Position numbers and translations under genes: made by a program
The notes under the pieces: model-generated
Databases searched by the model: none
The model's input: only the letters and a program-made list of their open reading frames with translations
Told to the model about the DNA's origin: nothing
Shown here: piece by piece, positions 9,478 to 19,564 of the stretch
How the letters are laid out: each line of letters starts with the position of its first letter
Numbering within the stretch: the first letter of the stretch is position 1
NCBI RefSeq assembly: GCF_018861145.1
Contig: NZ_JAHKQT010000004.1
Location: forward strand, 171,963 to 235,962
Source of the DNA: Poseidonibacter lekithochrous
GTDB taxonomy: Bacteria; Campylobacterota; Campylobacteria; Campylobacterales; Arcobacteraceae
Direction of reading: 5' to 3'
DNA length: 64,000 nt

Positions 9478-10359
9478 TTGCCATATGTACTAAAGAAATT
9501 TGATGTTAAAGAAAAAAAACTAATTGATGATTTTTTAGTTGAAGATGCCAAACTATCTTTAAAACTATCCCAAAGTTTATTAACAAAAGGAAAAGTTTTA
9601 GATCATAAAAATAAAAGATTACAAAAAAAACAAACAGTAAAATCAGGATTTATTCAAATAAATATCTATGAGCCAATAACTAAAGGTTTAAAACCACTCT
9701 TTCAAACAGATCACTTTGCAATTTTTGATAAACCATCAGGATTATTAGTTCATCCTACAACTATAAATGATGAATATACACTATTAGATGAAATTAAATA
9801 TCACTTTAATGATGATGCCTCTTTAGTTCATAGAATTGATAAAGAAACTTCAGGACTAGTATTAGTAGCAAAAAATAGATTTTCGCAGATGATTCTAAAT
9901 GAAAAGTTTGAAAACAGAGAATTTAAAAAAACCTATAAAGCAATAGTTCAAGGTCAAATTAAAAACGATCTAGAAATAAATACTCCAATTACAAATGATA
10001 CAGGTCTTATCAAAATAAAAATGAAAACACATACAGATGGAAAAGAATCAACAACTTTTATAAAACCTATTTCTTTTGATAAAAATAAAAATCAAACTTT
10101 AGTAAAAGTTAGCCCAATAACAGGAAGACAACATCAAATAAGAGTACATTTAAATTCAATAAATCATCGAATTATTGGTGATCCTATATATGGATTAGAT
10201 GAGAAAATAGCAGATAAAATTTTAGGTAAAAAAGTAAATCAAGAAGAAAGAATCTCTTTATCAGGAGATAAAAGACTTCTTCTTCATGCTTACTCTTTAG
10301 AGTTTGAATATTTAGATACTAAATATATGTTTTGTTCAAAACAAAACTTTAGTTTATAA
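9478..10359 (+). CDS. RluA-family pseudouridine synthase
   Basis: Converts uridine to pseudouridine in rRNA or tRNA. The catalytic Asp is Asp121 in the HRIDKETSGL motif; the later GRQHQIRVH motif is also intact. The 293-residue length, without an obvious full S4 domain, is typical of small RluA/RluC/RluD relatives. The start is a TTG preceded by TAGGA, and a TATAAT box lies some 40 bases upstream. The 3' end overlaps the convergent flavoprotein gene by 11 bases. The exact modified position is unknown. Confidence 0.88.
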   Translation: MPYVLKKFDVKEKKLIDDFLVEDAKLSLKLSQSLLTKGKVLDHKNKRLQKKQTVKSGFIQINIYEPITKGLKPLFQTDHFAIFDKPSGLLVHPTTINDEYTLLDEIKYHFNDDASLVHRIDKETSGLVLVAKNRFSQMILNEKFENREFKKTYKAIVQGQIKNDLEINTPITNDTGLIKIKMKTHTDGKESTTFIKPISFDKNKNQTLVKVSPITGRQHQIRVHLNSINHRIIGDPIYGLDEKIADKILGKKVNQEERISLSGDKRLLLHAYSLEFEYLDTKYMFCSKQNFSL

Positions 10360-11908
10360 ATCTTTTAAAATCTTTTGGATAAGGAGGTTTTAGAAGATCT
10401 CCAGTTCTTAAAGGTCTATATAATTCATCATATCTTTTATATTTAGTCTCATCTAATCTATAAAACACATGTTTTCTTGTTAATTTTTCAAAATCATCTA
10501 AACCAGAAGAAGCCAATAATTCTACAAAACTTTCAATAGTTCCTTGATGATAATTTGCAACTCTTTGTTTCTTATCTTCAACTATCAAAGCGCTTGATAA
10601 TCTTTTATTTTGAGTAGCAACTCCTGTTGGACAAGTATTTTTATGACAATCTAAAGCTTGAATACAACCAAGAGAGAACATCATACCTCTTGCACTTGCA
10701 CACAAATCAGCTCCTAGAGATAATTTCTTTAAAATATCCATTCCATTTAATATTTTTCCAGAAGCGATAACTTTAATATCTTTTTTTAAATCAAAACCTA
10801 TTAAAGCATCAATTACAAATACTAAAGCTTCTCGTAAAGGCATTCCTACAGAATTTGTATATTCTAATGGAGCAGCTCCAGTTCCACCTTCACCACCATC
10901 AACTGTAATAAAATCAGGTTTTAATCCAGTTTCATGCATAACTTTACAAAGGTTTATAAACTCTTCTTTTCTACCAATACAAAGCTTAATACCAATTGGT
11001 TTACCACCTGATAATTCTCGTAAAGTTGTAACAAATTCCATCATTCCTTTAGCATCATTAAAAGCTGAATGAATAGGAGGTGAATCAACCTGAGTATGAG
11101 GTTTAACACCTCTACCTTCAGCAATCTCCGGAGTGTTTTTATTTGCAGGTAAAATTCCACCATGTCCAGGTTTTGCACCTTGAGATAGTTTTACTTCAAC
11201 CATTTTTACATTTTCATTTTTTGATTTTTGCTCAAATAAATCTGCATTAAAAGTACCATCTTCATTTCTACAACCAAAATAACCAGTTCCAACTTGCCAT
11301 ATTAAATCACAGTTTGCTTCGAGATGATATTTACTTATTCCACCTTCACCAGTATTTAGTGCAAAGCCACCAATTTTAGCACCATAACCTAAAGAACGCA
11401 CAGCTGCAGAACTAAGTGCTCCAAAACTCATAGCAGATACATTAAAAATACTTGCACTATATGGTTTTGAACATAAAGTTTTACCAATTAAAACTCTAGG
11501 ATTATGATTTAAATCTTTTGCTTTTAAAGCACTTAAAGAGTGTCCAATCCACTCATATCCTGCTTTATAAACATCCATTTTTGTTCCAAAGGGAATTGTA
11601 CTTACTAATTTTTTAGAACGTCTGTATACTAAACTTCTTTGCTGTCTATTAAAAGGAACACCATCAATATCTGATTCCATAAAATATTGTCTCATAGGTG
11701 GTCTTAAATCTTCTAAAAGCCATCTTAATCGTCCAACAATAGGAAAGTTTCTCCACAAGGAATGCTTAATTTGATTTGAATCGTAAATTGCTAAAGCAAT
11801 AAGACTTGTAACAATTATAGTTACCCATAAAAATGAAATTTTTATAATTAACCATATTCCAATTAATATGCACAAGGATATTAAGATAATTTTTGCATTT
11901 TTTTTCAT
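10349..11908 (-). CDS. FMN-binding glutamate synthase-like protein
   Basis: 519 aa. Two hydrophobic segments at the N-terminus suggest membrane attachment, followed by a glutamate synthase central-type (alpha/beta)8 FMN domain: the GEGGISKYH and PGHGGILPA segments, the GGEGGTGAAP phosphate-binding loop, and C-I-Q-A-L-D-C-H-K-N-T-C, which supplies Fe-S cysteines. The amidotransferase domain of true GltB is absent. Such stand-alone proteins (archaeal-type or YerD-like) have no settled function. Convergent overlap with the pseudouridine synthase. Confidence 0.85.
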   Translation of the reverse strand: MKKNAKIILISLCILIGIWLIIKISFLWVTIIVTSLIALAIYDSNQIKHSLWRNFPIVGRLRWLLEDLRPPMRQYFMESDIDGVPFNRQQRSLVYRRSKKLVSTIPFGTKMDVYKAGYEWIGHSLSALKAKDLNHNPRVLIGKTLCSKPYSASIFNVSAMSFGALSSAAVRSLGYGAKIGGFALNTGEGGISKYHLEANCDLIWQVGTGYFGCRNEDGTFNADLFEQKSKNENVKMVEVKLSQGAKPGHGGILPANKNTPEIAEGRGVKPHTQVDSPPIHSAFNDAKGMMEFVTTLRELSGGKPIGIKLCIGRKEEFINLCKVMHETGLKPDFITVDGGEGGTGAAPLEYTNSVGMPLREALVFVIDALIGFDLKKDIKVIASGKILNGMDILKKLSLGADLCASARGMMFSLGCIQALDCHKNTCPTGVATQNKRLSSALIVEDKKQRVANYHQGTIESFVELLASSGLDDFEKLTRKHVFYRLDETKYKRYDELYRPLRTGDLLKPPYPKDFKRFIN

Positions 11909-12023
11909 GTTCTCTCTTTTTTATTTATATTTTTATTATTATATTCAAATGAGTTTAAAAAGAGTAAACAAATAGTAAATAAATTTTATTTATAATACAA
12001 TGAATAAAAGAAAAAGGAATATT

Positions 12024-13397
12024 ATGAAAAATTTTGATTTAATTATAATAGGAGCTGGACGAGCAAGTAATCTTGCAGCAAAAGCTGGAAAAATGGGAAA
12101 AAAAGTTGCCATAATAGAAAAATCTAAATTAGGTGGAACTTGTCCAAATAGAGGATGTGTTCCTTCAAAACTTCTTATTGGTTATGCTCATGTAGCAAGG
12201 GCAATTAAAGAATCAGACAGACACTTCATAGATTCAAGTATAAATAGTATTAATGTTGAAAAAATATTTGAAGAAACAAATAACTATGTTTCTAAAATAG
12301 ACCCCGTATACAAAAAGAAATTTAATGAAAATGTAGAAGTAATTTATGGAACAGGAAAGTTTGTATCTAATAATATAATTAGTGTAAATGGTGAACAACT
12401 TACAGCACCTAAAATAGTAATAGCAACGGGAACAAAAGCTATTGAAGCACCACATCCAAAAGCATGGACTAGTGATAATATTTTTCCTTTAAAAGGTACT
12501 ATTCCAAAATCAATTACAATTGTAGGTTCTGGATTTATTGCTTGTGAGTTAGCTAACTTTTTTGCAGCCGTTGGAATCCAAACAAAACTTCTTGTACGAA
12601 GTCAAAGGATTTTAGGAAATGAAGATAGTGATATTTCTGCAATTTTTAAAGAAGAATTTGTAAAAAATGTAGATATTTTATTTGATACAAGTATTGATAA
12701 AATAGAATATAAAGATAAACAATTTAATCTTGAACTACTAAACAAAGATAATCAAAAAACACATCATACTTCACAAGCCCTACTTTATGCAACAGGAAGA
12801 GAATCAAATACAAATAGCCTAGATTTACAAAATACAGATATTGAAGTAAATGACAGAGGATATATTAAAAGAGACAAATTCTTTGAAACAAAAGCAAAAG
12901 GTGTTTACGTTGTTGGAGATGCAAGTGGTGAACATATGCTTCAACATGCAGCAGCACAAGAAGTAAATCACTTAGGAAAGATTTTATTAGAAGATGAAAA
13001 AGAACCTTTAAAATTTAAGTATATGCCTCATGGTGTATTTACAGAACCGGAAATAGCAAGTGTTGGGATAACTGAACAAAAAGCAAAAGAACAAGGTATA
13101 TCTTATGTTACAAGTATTACTCCATGGCTTGCAAGTGCAAAAGCTATGTCAACAAGACTAAAATATCCACGTACAAAACTTATAATAAATCCAAATACTT
13201 ATGAAATTTTAGGATGTCATATGATAGGTCCAGAAAGTACAACTATGATGCATCAAGTACTTGCTGTTATGCATTTAGATAATGATATTAGACACTTAAA
13301 AGAGATGTTATATATCCATCCAGCTTTAAGTGAAGCCCTTCTTCCAGCTGCTGTTGAATCTGTAAAAGCGGTAGAAGATTACAATAAAGATAAATAG
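12024..13397 (+). CDS. FAD-dependent pyridine nucleotide-disulfide oxidoreductase
   Basis: Dihydrolipoamide dehydrogenase/mercuric reductase superfamily. FAD-binding GAGRAS near the start, redox-active cysteines in GGTCPNRGCVPSK, an NAD-binding GSGFIACE segment, a second FAD motif GDASGEHM, and the C-terminal HPALSE motif with the active-site His and Glu. I choose the ATG at 12024, preceded by AAAGGA, over an ATG eight codons upstream. No pyruvate or 2-oxoglutarate dehydrogenase genes lie nearby, so this may be a stand-alone reductase of another disulfide. Annotation tools would probably call it Lpd or mycothione reductase. Confidence 0.85.
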   Translation: MKNFDLIIIGAGRASNLAAKAGKMGKKVAIIEKSKLGGTCPNRGCVPSKLLIGYAHVARAIKESDRHFIDSSINSINVEKIFEETNNYVSKIDPVYKKKFNENVEVIYGTGKFVSNNIISVNGEQLTAPKIVIATGTKAIEAPHPKAWTSDNIFPLKGTIPKSITIVGSGFIACELANFFAAVGIQTKLLVRSQRILGNEDSDISAIFKEEFVKNVDILFDTSIDKIEYKDKQFNLELLNKDNQKTHHTSQALLYATGRESNTNSLDLQNTDIEVNDRGYIKRDKFFETKAKGVYVVGDASGEHMLQHAAAQEVNHLGKILLEDEKEPLKFKYMPHGVFTEPEIASVGITEQKAKEQGISYVTSITPWLASAKAMSTRLKYPRTKLIINPNTYEILGCHMIGPESTTMMHQVLAVMHLDNDIRHLKEMLYIHPALSEALLPAAVESVKAVEDYNKDK

Positions 13398-13415
13398 GAA
13401 AATCATTTCGAACAG

Positions 13416-13444
13416 TCAGTGAAGAAGAATTAACTTCTCACTGA
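13416..13444. terminator. terminator-like hairpin
   Basis: TCAGTGAAGAAG pairs with CTTCTCACTGA across a short AATTAA loop, with one bulge. It lies between the convergent disulfide reductase and diguanylate cyclase genes. No long T tract, so confidence is modest. Confidence 0.45.
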
Positions 13445-13480
13445 GAATTATTAAATTTAACTATTAAAATATTATATTTA

Positions 13481-14893
13481 TTAATAATATGTAATTCTAA
13501 CTTGATTACGACCATTTTCTTTAACCTCATAAAGTGCATCATCAGCTTTTTTTATCAAACTATCTATATCATCACCTTTATTATATACGGATATACCAAA
13601 ACTAGCAGTGATATTTGTAACTGTAGGAAATATATGTTTCTCAATTATAATTCGCAATTTTTCTGCCAATATTTGTTTACTTTTAGTATCTCCTTGTGGT
13701 ACAATAATCAAGAATTCTTCTCCACCCCATCTTCCTAACGTATCAGAAACTCTAATATTTTTTTTAAGAAGCATAGCTAACTCTTGAAGTATATTATCTC
13801 CAATATTATGTCCATAAGTATCGTTAATTAACTTAAAATTATCAATATCTAATATAATTACTCCAAATGAGTAGTTAATTCTTTCTGCACGATAGAATTC
13901 ATTTTGTAATACTTCATGCAGCTTGTGACGATTATATAACTTAGTTAATTGATCAGTTACAGATAATTTTTCAAGCTCACTTTTTTGCTTTAAAATACGT
14001 GTATAATGCTTCAAAATTATCCAAGCCATTATCCATACTAAAAGTGTAATCAATATCGAAATATACAGTTCTTTATACCAACTATTTAACCAATCTCGAT
14101 GTGCTTCACCAACAACAACAATAAAAGGTAAGTTATCAACTTTTTGGACACTATACAATCTATTTTCATTATCTATAGGTGAAATATTCGAATAAGAATA
14201 TTGTTTTTTATTTAAACTTATAAAGTTTCTAACTATCGAAGAATTAACTTCTTTTCCTAAAGCTAGAGGCAGTGATGGTTGACGAGATAGAAGTTTTAAA
14301 TTATTATCAGCAATAGCAATTACACCATATTTTCCTATATTAACTTTTTTAAGCCATTGAGAAAAAAAAGATAAATTTACTCCAATTCCTGCTAATCCTT
14401 TATTATTAGGAAATTTTCGTACTTGAATAACCATCATTTGATTAATATTACTAATAAACATATTTGAAACATAAGTTTCCATTTTAGGGTTATGCATAGG
14501 TTCATAACACCATTCACGTTTACTGGCATTAAAACCAACAATAGAAGGAGAATGAGTAATAATACAATTTTCATCATTTAACCCTACACCATTTGAATGA
14601 GCTAAAGTATTACGTTTTTTATCAATAAGTTTAGATATTTTATCATGTTCAAGAAGATCAGTTGCAGGATACTTTAAAGCTGAAGTGGGGACACGATCAA
14701 TAATATCGCGCAATACATAATCAGATGCATTAAATGCGCCTTTTATCCATTCACTTACTAGAAGACTTGTCAATTTAGTATGTTCAAGTACAAGAGATTT
14801 TTTTTGATTATATGAAATATATAAATAGATACAGAAAAAAGAAGCAACAAGAATATTGAATAGAATATAATATGTTACAAATCTTTTTTTCAT
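13481..14893 (-). CDS. diguanylate cyclase with extracytoplasmic Cache-like sensor
   Basis: 470 aa. One helix at about residues 8-28, a periplasmic region of about 250 residues with the features of a double Cache sensor, a second helix near 280-300, then a GGDEF domain. The active motif GGEEF is intact and an inhibitory RxxD (RVSD) precedes it by five residues. Makes c-di-GMP in response to an unidentified periplasmic ligand. Single gene with a hairpin beyond its end. Confidence 0.9.
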   Translation of the reverse strand: MKKRFVTYYILFNILVASFFCIYLYISYNQKKSLVLEHTKLTSLLVSEWIKGAFNASDYVLRDIIDRVPTSALKYPATDLLEHDKISKLIDKKRNTLAHSNGVGLNDENCIITHSPSIVGFNASKREWCYEPMHNPKMETYVSNMFISNINQMMVIQVRKFPNNKGLAGIGVNLSFFSQWLKKVNIGKYGVIAIADNNLKLLSRQPSLPLALGKEVNSSIVRNFISLNKKQYSYSNISPIDNENRLYSVQKVDNLPFIVVVGEAHRDWLNSWYKELYISILITLLVWIMAWIILKHYTRILKQKSELEKLSVTDQLTKLYNRHKLHEVLQNEFYRAERINYSFGVIILDIDNFKLINDTYGHNIGDNILQELAMLLKKNIRVSDTLGRWGGEEFLIIVPQGDTKSKQILAEKLRIIIEKHIFPTVTNITASFGISVYNKGDDIDSLIKKADDALYEVKENGRNQVRITYY

Positions 14894-15155
14894 AATCTTC
14901 CTATGTTAATATTTTACTAAGTATACTCAATTATTTTTATATAAAAGCTATTCTATCTATGATGAACCATGTATATACAAGTACTTAATTCCATACACAT
15001 CTCGTTGATAAAATATAATTATATGCAATATAACCTGAAAAACCAGCAGATAACAGATACAAGAATATTCTTTAATAATTTTATTTCCTTATTTTTGTTA
15101 TTAAAATGTAACTTTTAAATATTATCATTCAGAAAATATAATTAAGGGGAATATA
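14894..15155. other. intergenic region, 262 bp
   Basis: Holds the promoter regions of the divergent cyclase and Na/Pi symporter genes. On the minus strand, two short overlapping frames read hydrophobic peptides at about 14965-15065, but neither has a convincing start, so no gene is called. No clear repeats. Confidence 0.4.
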
Positions 15156-16304
15156 TTGGAAGCCGTATTAGAAAAAGAAAATATTAATGTTGAATCACAG
15201 AATTGGTTTAAATGGATTTTAATAGCATTATTAGTTTATGGATTATTAGTTGCAGTTAGTATGATTGGGAGTGGATTTAAAATAGCAGCAGGAGATCATG
15301 CAAAAGAACTTTTTTCATTTGCAAGTAATCCTATTACTGCTTTAGTTATAGGTATTGTTGCAACTGCATTAATCCAATCATCAAGTACAGTTACTTCAAT
15401 TATTGTTGGTTTAGTTGCAGGTGGGTTACCTATTTCCATTGCTATTCCTATGGTTATGGGTGCAAATATTGGTACTACTATTACAAATACTATTGTTAGT
15501 TTAGGTCACGTAAAAGCAGGAGCAGAGTTCAAAAGAGCATTTGCCGCAGCTACTATTCATGATTTTTTCAATTTAATTAGTGTAATCATTTTTTTACCCC
15601 TAGAAATAGCATTTGGGTTCTTAGATAAAGTAGGAGCATATTTAGCCAATTTTTTAGTTGGTGGAGTTCCTATGAGTGTGGGTGGATTTAATTTTATTAA
15701 GCCTATAGTAAAACCAGTTGTAGGAACGTTAAAAGATATTTTCATTAGTATTGGCATGCAAGATATATTCCTTGGAGTATTTATGATTGTATTTGGTATT
15801 AGTCTGATTTTTGTAGTTATTACATATATAGGGAAAATACTGAAAGTTCTTATGGTTGGTAAAGCTAAAGATGTACTACATAAAGCAGTTGGGAAAGGAC
15901 CTATTTCAGGTATTGCCTCAGGTACTTTAATCACTGTTTTAGTTCAATCTTCATCTACAACTACAAGTTTAATTGTTCCCTTAGCAGGAAGTGGAGTATT
16001 TACTTTAAGACAAATTTATCCATTTACATTAGGTGCTAATATTGGTACAACTATTACTGCATTATTAGCAGCAACAGCTGTTAGTGGACCTTTAGCTATT
16101 TTTGCACTGCAAATTGCAATAATCCATTTTATTTATAACTTACTTGGAGTTATTGTTATATATGGAATACCTTTTCTAAGAAATATACCTATAAAAGCAG
16201 CAGAAGGTTTAGCGCAATTAGCAGTTAAAAGAAAGTTATATATCGCTGTTTATGTACTATCAGTATTTTTTATAATACCTGCACTTTTAATAGCATTTAC
16301 TTAA
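15156..16304 (+). CDS. Na+/phosphate cotransporter family protein
   Basis: Inner-membrane protein of 382 aa with two inverted Na_Pi_cotrans repeats. Each repeat carries a QSSST motif (TALIQSSSTVTS near residue 75 and VLVQSSSTTTS near 265) followed by GANIGTT. It imports phosphate using sodium. The cytoplasmic PhoU-like tail found in longer members is absent. The start is a TTG preceded by AAGGGGA. The next two small genes follow within ten bases and by one-base overlap, so the three form an operon. Confidence 0.87.
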   Translation: MEAVLEKENINVESQNWFKWILIALLVYGLLVAVSMIGSGFKIAAGDHAKELFSFASNPITALVIGIVATALIQSSSTVTSIIVGLVAGGLPISIAIPMVMGANIGTTITNTIVSLGHVKAGAEFKRAFAAATIHDFFNLISVIIFLPLEIAFGFLDKVGAYLANFLVGGVPMSVGGFNFIKPIVKPVVGTLKDIFISIGMQDIFLGVFMIVFGISLIFVVITYIGKILKVLMVGKAKDVLHKAVGKGPISGIASGTLITVLVQSSSTTTSLIVPLAGSGVFTLRQIYPFTLGANIGTTITALLAATAVSGPLAIFALQIAIIHFIYNLLGVIVIYGIPFLRNIPIKAAEGLAQLAVKRKLYIAVYVLSVFFIIPALLIAFT

Positions 16305-16313
16305 GGAGAACAA

Positions 16314-16547
16314 ATGTCAAAATTAACAAGAAAAGCTTTATTAGAACAACAAATTGGGGACTTAGAAGATTCTTTAAAAATGCTAAGACAACAATTATCA
16401 GTTATTGAAGAAGAAAAACAACATGAGCAAATTGATTTAATAGAAGATTACTTCCATACAATAAATAATAGATTTGCAAACCTTCAAGGTTTTTGGCAAC
16501 TTCTAAAAGAAGAAATAAATGAATTATTTAATAAGAAGGATAAATAA
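16314..16547 (+). CDS. small coiled-coil protein of unknown function
   Basis: 77 residues, with a heptad-like stretch of Leu, Ile, Glu and Gln over about residues 5-40. No known family is recognised. It starts nine bases after the Na/Pi symporter with GGAG before the ATG, and its stop overlaps the start of the PepSY-like gene (TAATG), so it is almost certainly translated in this operon. Confidence 0.65.
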   Translation: MSKLTRKALLEQQIGDLEDSLKMLRQQLSVIEEEKQHEQIDLIEDYFHTINNRFANLQGFWQLLKEEINELFNKKDK

Positions 16548-17005
16548 TGAAAATTTTATTATATATAGTTTTACTAGTTTCTTTTGCAATTGCTGGAGAA
16601 GAAAAAGTGATTTCATTAAGTGAAGTTCCTTCTGAGTTATTAAAAAAAGCTAAAAAAATACTACCTGAAATAGAATTTGTATCTGCTAATACAGAACAAG
16701 AAGAAGACTATTTAGTTTATGAAATACAAGGTATCTTTCCTGATAATAGAAAAGTAGAAATAGATATTTTATCTGATGCTAAAGTAGAAGAAATAGAAGT
16801 AGAATTCCCGTCGTATATGGTACCTAAAGCAGTATTCATACAAATAGAAAAAAAATACAATGGCTTTAAACCTACATATATAGAAGCAAGTCATTCAGAA
16901 AGTATGAAAGTTGTTAAATATGAGTTTGAAGGTATATATGATAATAATAAAATAGATATTGAAGTTTCAGCTAATGGAAGAAAAATTGTAGAAGCAGATA
17001 AATAA
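16547..17005 (+). CDS. periplasmic PepSY-like protein
   Basis: 152 aa with a clear signal peptide (KILLYIVLLVSFAIAGEEK) and two similar beta-alpha-beta units of about 60 residues, each with a YEIQG or YEFEG core, as in PepSY-like (DUF2874-type) domains. These usually bind ligands or inhibit enzymes in the envelope. Third gene of the symporter operon, overlapping its neighbour by one base. Exact role unknown. Confidence 0.7.
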   Translation: MKILLYIVLLVSFAIAGEEKVISLSEVPSELLKKAKKILPEIEFVSANTEQEEDYLVYEIQGIFPDNRKVEIDILSDAKVEEIEVEFPSYMVPKAVFIQIEKKYNGFKPTYIEASHSESMKVVKYEFEGIYDNNKIDIEVSANGRKIVEADK

Positions 17006-17020
17006 TGCTATATTAATTCA

Positions 17021-17045
17021 AAGAAAGAAGGTTTAACCCTTCGTT
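17021..17045 (-). terminator. terminator of tRNA-fMet
   Basis: Read on the minus strand, GAAGG pairs with CCTTC around a GTTAAA loop and is followed by TTTCTTT. It lies just beyond the CCA end of the tRNA gene. Confidence 0.7.
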
Positions 17046-17056
17046 AAAAACTAACT

Positions 17057-17133
17057 TGGTTGCGGAAACAGGATTTGAACCTGTGACCTACGGGTTATGA
17101 GCCCGTCGAGCTACCGTGCTGCTCTATTCCGCG
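17057..17133 (-). tRNA. initiator tRNA-fMet (CAT)
   Basis: A 77-nt cloverleaf with encoded CCA. The acceptor stem begins C1, which is opposed to A72 and so unpaired, and the anticodon stem ends in three consecutive G:C pairs (GGG/CCC) around the CAT anticodon. Both are hallmarks of initiator rather than elongator tRNA. The T arm contains GGTTCAAATCC. A terminator hairpin follows and a TATCAT box lies about 15 bases upstream. Confidence 0.95.
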
Positions 17134-17196
17134 ATCTTTAAGTTAGGTAAGCATGATAGCTGATTAACCTTAATTGAATATTGCATATATAAAAGA

Positions 17197-17784
17197 TTAA
17201 GAGTTTTCATTTTTTATAACTCCATTTAAAAACATATCTAATGTGATATCAATAATATTTTTCGTCTCAAATTCTTCTGTAATATAACTTTCTATAAACC
17301 CATCAGAAAACTTTTTAAATAAAATTGCAAGATTCCGATGTGAAATATGTGGTTCTTTTATAATATGTTTAAATTGTAATTCCAAATAAATATAAATTTC
17401 TTCAACGACAGGATTACTTGAAATATCTAGTTTATGAAAAAAGTAAGGGTCGTTAATTATTGGCAAGTTTTTATTCTCATCAATTTGTATAAAGATTTCA
17501 TATTTATATTTTAAATAGTTTTCTAAATTTTTTAATGGGATATTCGTTTTTTTAGAATTTAATATTCCCATAAAAACTTTTAGTTTGTAAATTAAATATT
17601 CTAAATATAATTCTTCTTTCGAATTAAAAAGGTTATATATTGTTCCTACTGAGGTATGTAGCTCTTTTGCGATTTCTGATATTTTAGAATTTTTAAATCC
17701 TTTTTTATCAAAATATGATATAGATTCTTCAACATACAATTCTTTTTTTATTTTATTAATTTCTATACTTATCTTTTTTTTCAT
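17197..17784 (-). CDS. TetR/AcrR-family transcriptional regulator
   Basis: 195 aa. The N-terminal helix-turn-helix reads ISEIAKELHTSVGTIYNLFNSKEELY, the classical TetR DNA-recognition unit; the C-terminal region is divergent and would bind an unknown ligand. It is divergent from the SulP transporter gene across about 140 bases, so that gene is its most likely target, although this is inference from position. Confidence 0.85.
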   Translation of the reverse strand: MKKKISIEINKIKKELYVEESISYFDKKGFKNSKISEIAKELHTSVGTIYNLFNSKEELYLEYLIYKLKVFMGILNSKKTNIPLKNLENYLKYKYEIFIQIDENKNLPIINDPYFFHKLDISSNPVVEEIYIYLELQFKHIIKEPHISHRNLAILFKKFSDGFIESYITEEFETKNIIDITLDMFLNGVIKNENS

Positions 17785-17926
17785 AATAAACTTTTTAGAA
17801 AGTATATCCTATTAAAATTAATATTTATTTATTGTAAATTAATCAGTTATTTATAATAAATTCTATAAAATGAACTTAATTCAAACTTTAACATAATAAA
17901 AAAGTTAAAGATAAAAAGAAGAAAAT

Positions 17927-19546
17927 ATGAAATCAAATTTATTTTCAGGTATTGTTGTCGGAATTATTTCATTACCCTTGTCAATGGCATTATCTATTGC
18001 TATTGGAACACCTCCAGAAAATGGAATATATACAGCTATTATTGCTGGAATATTAACTGCAATATTTGGAAGTAGTAAGGTAAATATTAGTGGACCAACA
18101 GCTGCATTTGTTGTTATCTTAATACCTATTGTTCAGCAATATGGATTAAAAGGACTACTCGTTTGTGGTATTTTATCAGGAATTTTTCAGATTATTATGG
18201 GATTATCTAAATTAGGAAGTTTAATTGAGTTAGTACCCTATCCTATTACAGTTGGATTTACATCTGGAATTGCAATAGTAATTGCAACTTTACAAATTAA
18301 AGATTTTTTTGGTTTAAGTATAGAACATTTTGAAGGTGATTTTTTAGAAAAAGTTTATATCCTTTTTAAATCTTTACATACCTTTAGAATTGAAGAGTTT
18401 ACAATAGGCTTACTAACAATTTTGATAATTGTTTTTTGGAAAAAGAAAAACTATAAAACACCAGCTTCTCTTGTTTCTCTTGTTGTAGTTACTTTATTAG
18501 CTTACCTTTATAATAATTATTCTGATGCATATCAAATTTTAACAATTAATTCAAATTTTTCTTATATAGTAAATGGTGAAACATTTTCCGGAATACCTTC
18601 AAATCCTCTATCTTTCACTATTCCTTGGGCAGACCTTACAATTACAAAAGAGTTGATTAAAGATTTGATCCCTCATTCACTTGCAATTGCTGTTTTAGGC
18701 TCTTTAGAATCATTATTATGTGCTGTTATTTCAGATGGTATGACAAAAAAAAGAACTGATCCAAATAGAGAATTAATTGGACAAGGTATTACAAATGTAG
18801 TTTTACCATTTTTTGCAGGAATTCCTGCTACTGCTGCTATTGCTAGAACTGTTGTAAATATTAAATCAGGTGCGACAAGTCCTCTTTCTTCAGTTTCAAA
18901 TTCTATATTTATTTTCATTGCAGTTATATCTATTGCTCCAATTTTATCTTATCTTCCAATGGCTTCATTATCAGGGTTATTACTTATAGTTGCATGGAAT
19001 ATGTCAGAATATAAACACTTTATCAATATTGTAAAAAATGCTCCTAGAGATGATATATATATTTTACTTACTTGTTTTATATTAACTGTTTTATTAGATA
19101 TGCAAATAGCAATTGGTGTGGGTATGATTTTGGCTTCTGTTTTATTTATAAAAAGAACTATCGATTTATACTCAATTGAATTAGTTAATCAAAATCATAA
19201 TCTAGATTTAGATATTCCAGATAATATTTGTATTTATGATATTAATGGCCCAATGTTTTTTGGTGCAGCACATCATGCCTTAAAAACAATATTAACAACT
19301 GATGAGGAACAGTATGATGTAATTATTTTAAATATGGAAAATGTATCAATGATTGATATGACAGCTATGGTTGCCTTAAAATCTATTTTAGAATCCGTTA
19401 AAGAGAATAATAGATTATTGATATTATCAGGACTCCAAGATAGAATGTTAGTCAAACTATCAAAAATTGGTATTATACATGAAAGAGGAAGTATTGAATT
19501 TTATAATAATATTCAAGCAGCTATTAAATCAATAAAAGCTAAGTAA
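17927..19546 (+). CDS. SulP-family anion transporter with STAS domain
   Basis: 539 aa. The membrane part has about 12-14 helices and the SulP signature region near the N-terminus (SGPTAAF, with PYPITVGFTSGIA later). The last 110 residues form a STAS domain with the conserved VIILNMENVSMIDMTA strand-helix pair. Members carry sulfate, bicarbonate or related anions; the substrate cannot be told. A TetR gene is divergently placed upstream. Good GAAGAAAAT-type leader before the ATG. Confidence 0.88.
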   Translation: MKSNLFSGIVVGIISLPLSMALSIAIGTPPENGIYTAIIAGILTAIFGSSKVNISGPTAAFVVILIPIVQQYGLKGLLVCGILSGIFQIIMGLSKLGSLIELVPYPITVGFTSGIAIVIATLQIKDFFGLSIEHFEGDFLEKVYILFKSLHTFRIEEFTIGLLTILIIVFWKKKNYKTPASLVSLVVVTLLAYLYNNYSDAYQILTINSNFSYIVNGETFSGIPSNPLSFTIPWADLTITKELIKDLIPHSLAIAVLGSLESLLCAVISDGMTKKRTDPNRELIGQGITNVVLPFFAGIPATAAIARTVVNIKSGATSPLSSVSNSIFIFIAVISIAPILSYLPMASLSGLLLIVAWNMSEYKHFINIVKNAPRDDIYILLTCFILTVLLDMQIAIGVGMILASVLFIKRTIDLYSIELVNQNHNLDLDIPDNICIYDINGPMFFGAAHHALKTILTTDEEQYDVIILNMENVSMIDMTAMVALKSILESVKENNRLLILSGLQDRMLVKLSKIGIIHERGSIEFYNNIQAAIKSIKAK

Positions 19547-19564
19547 ATATTTAGATGAGTTGAA

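Noticed and set aside
14965..15065. Two short hydrophobic frames on the minus strand before the Na/Pi symporter
   Set aside because: Both overlap and neither has a clear start; not enough evidence for a gene.
15557..15934. 125-codon minus-strand frame inside the Na/Pi symporter gene
   Set aside because: Antisense shadow of a conserved gene, no start signal.
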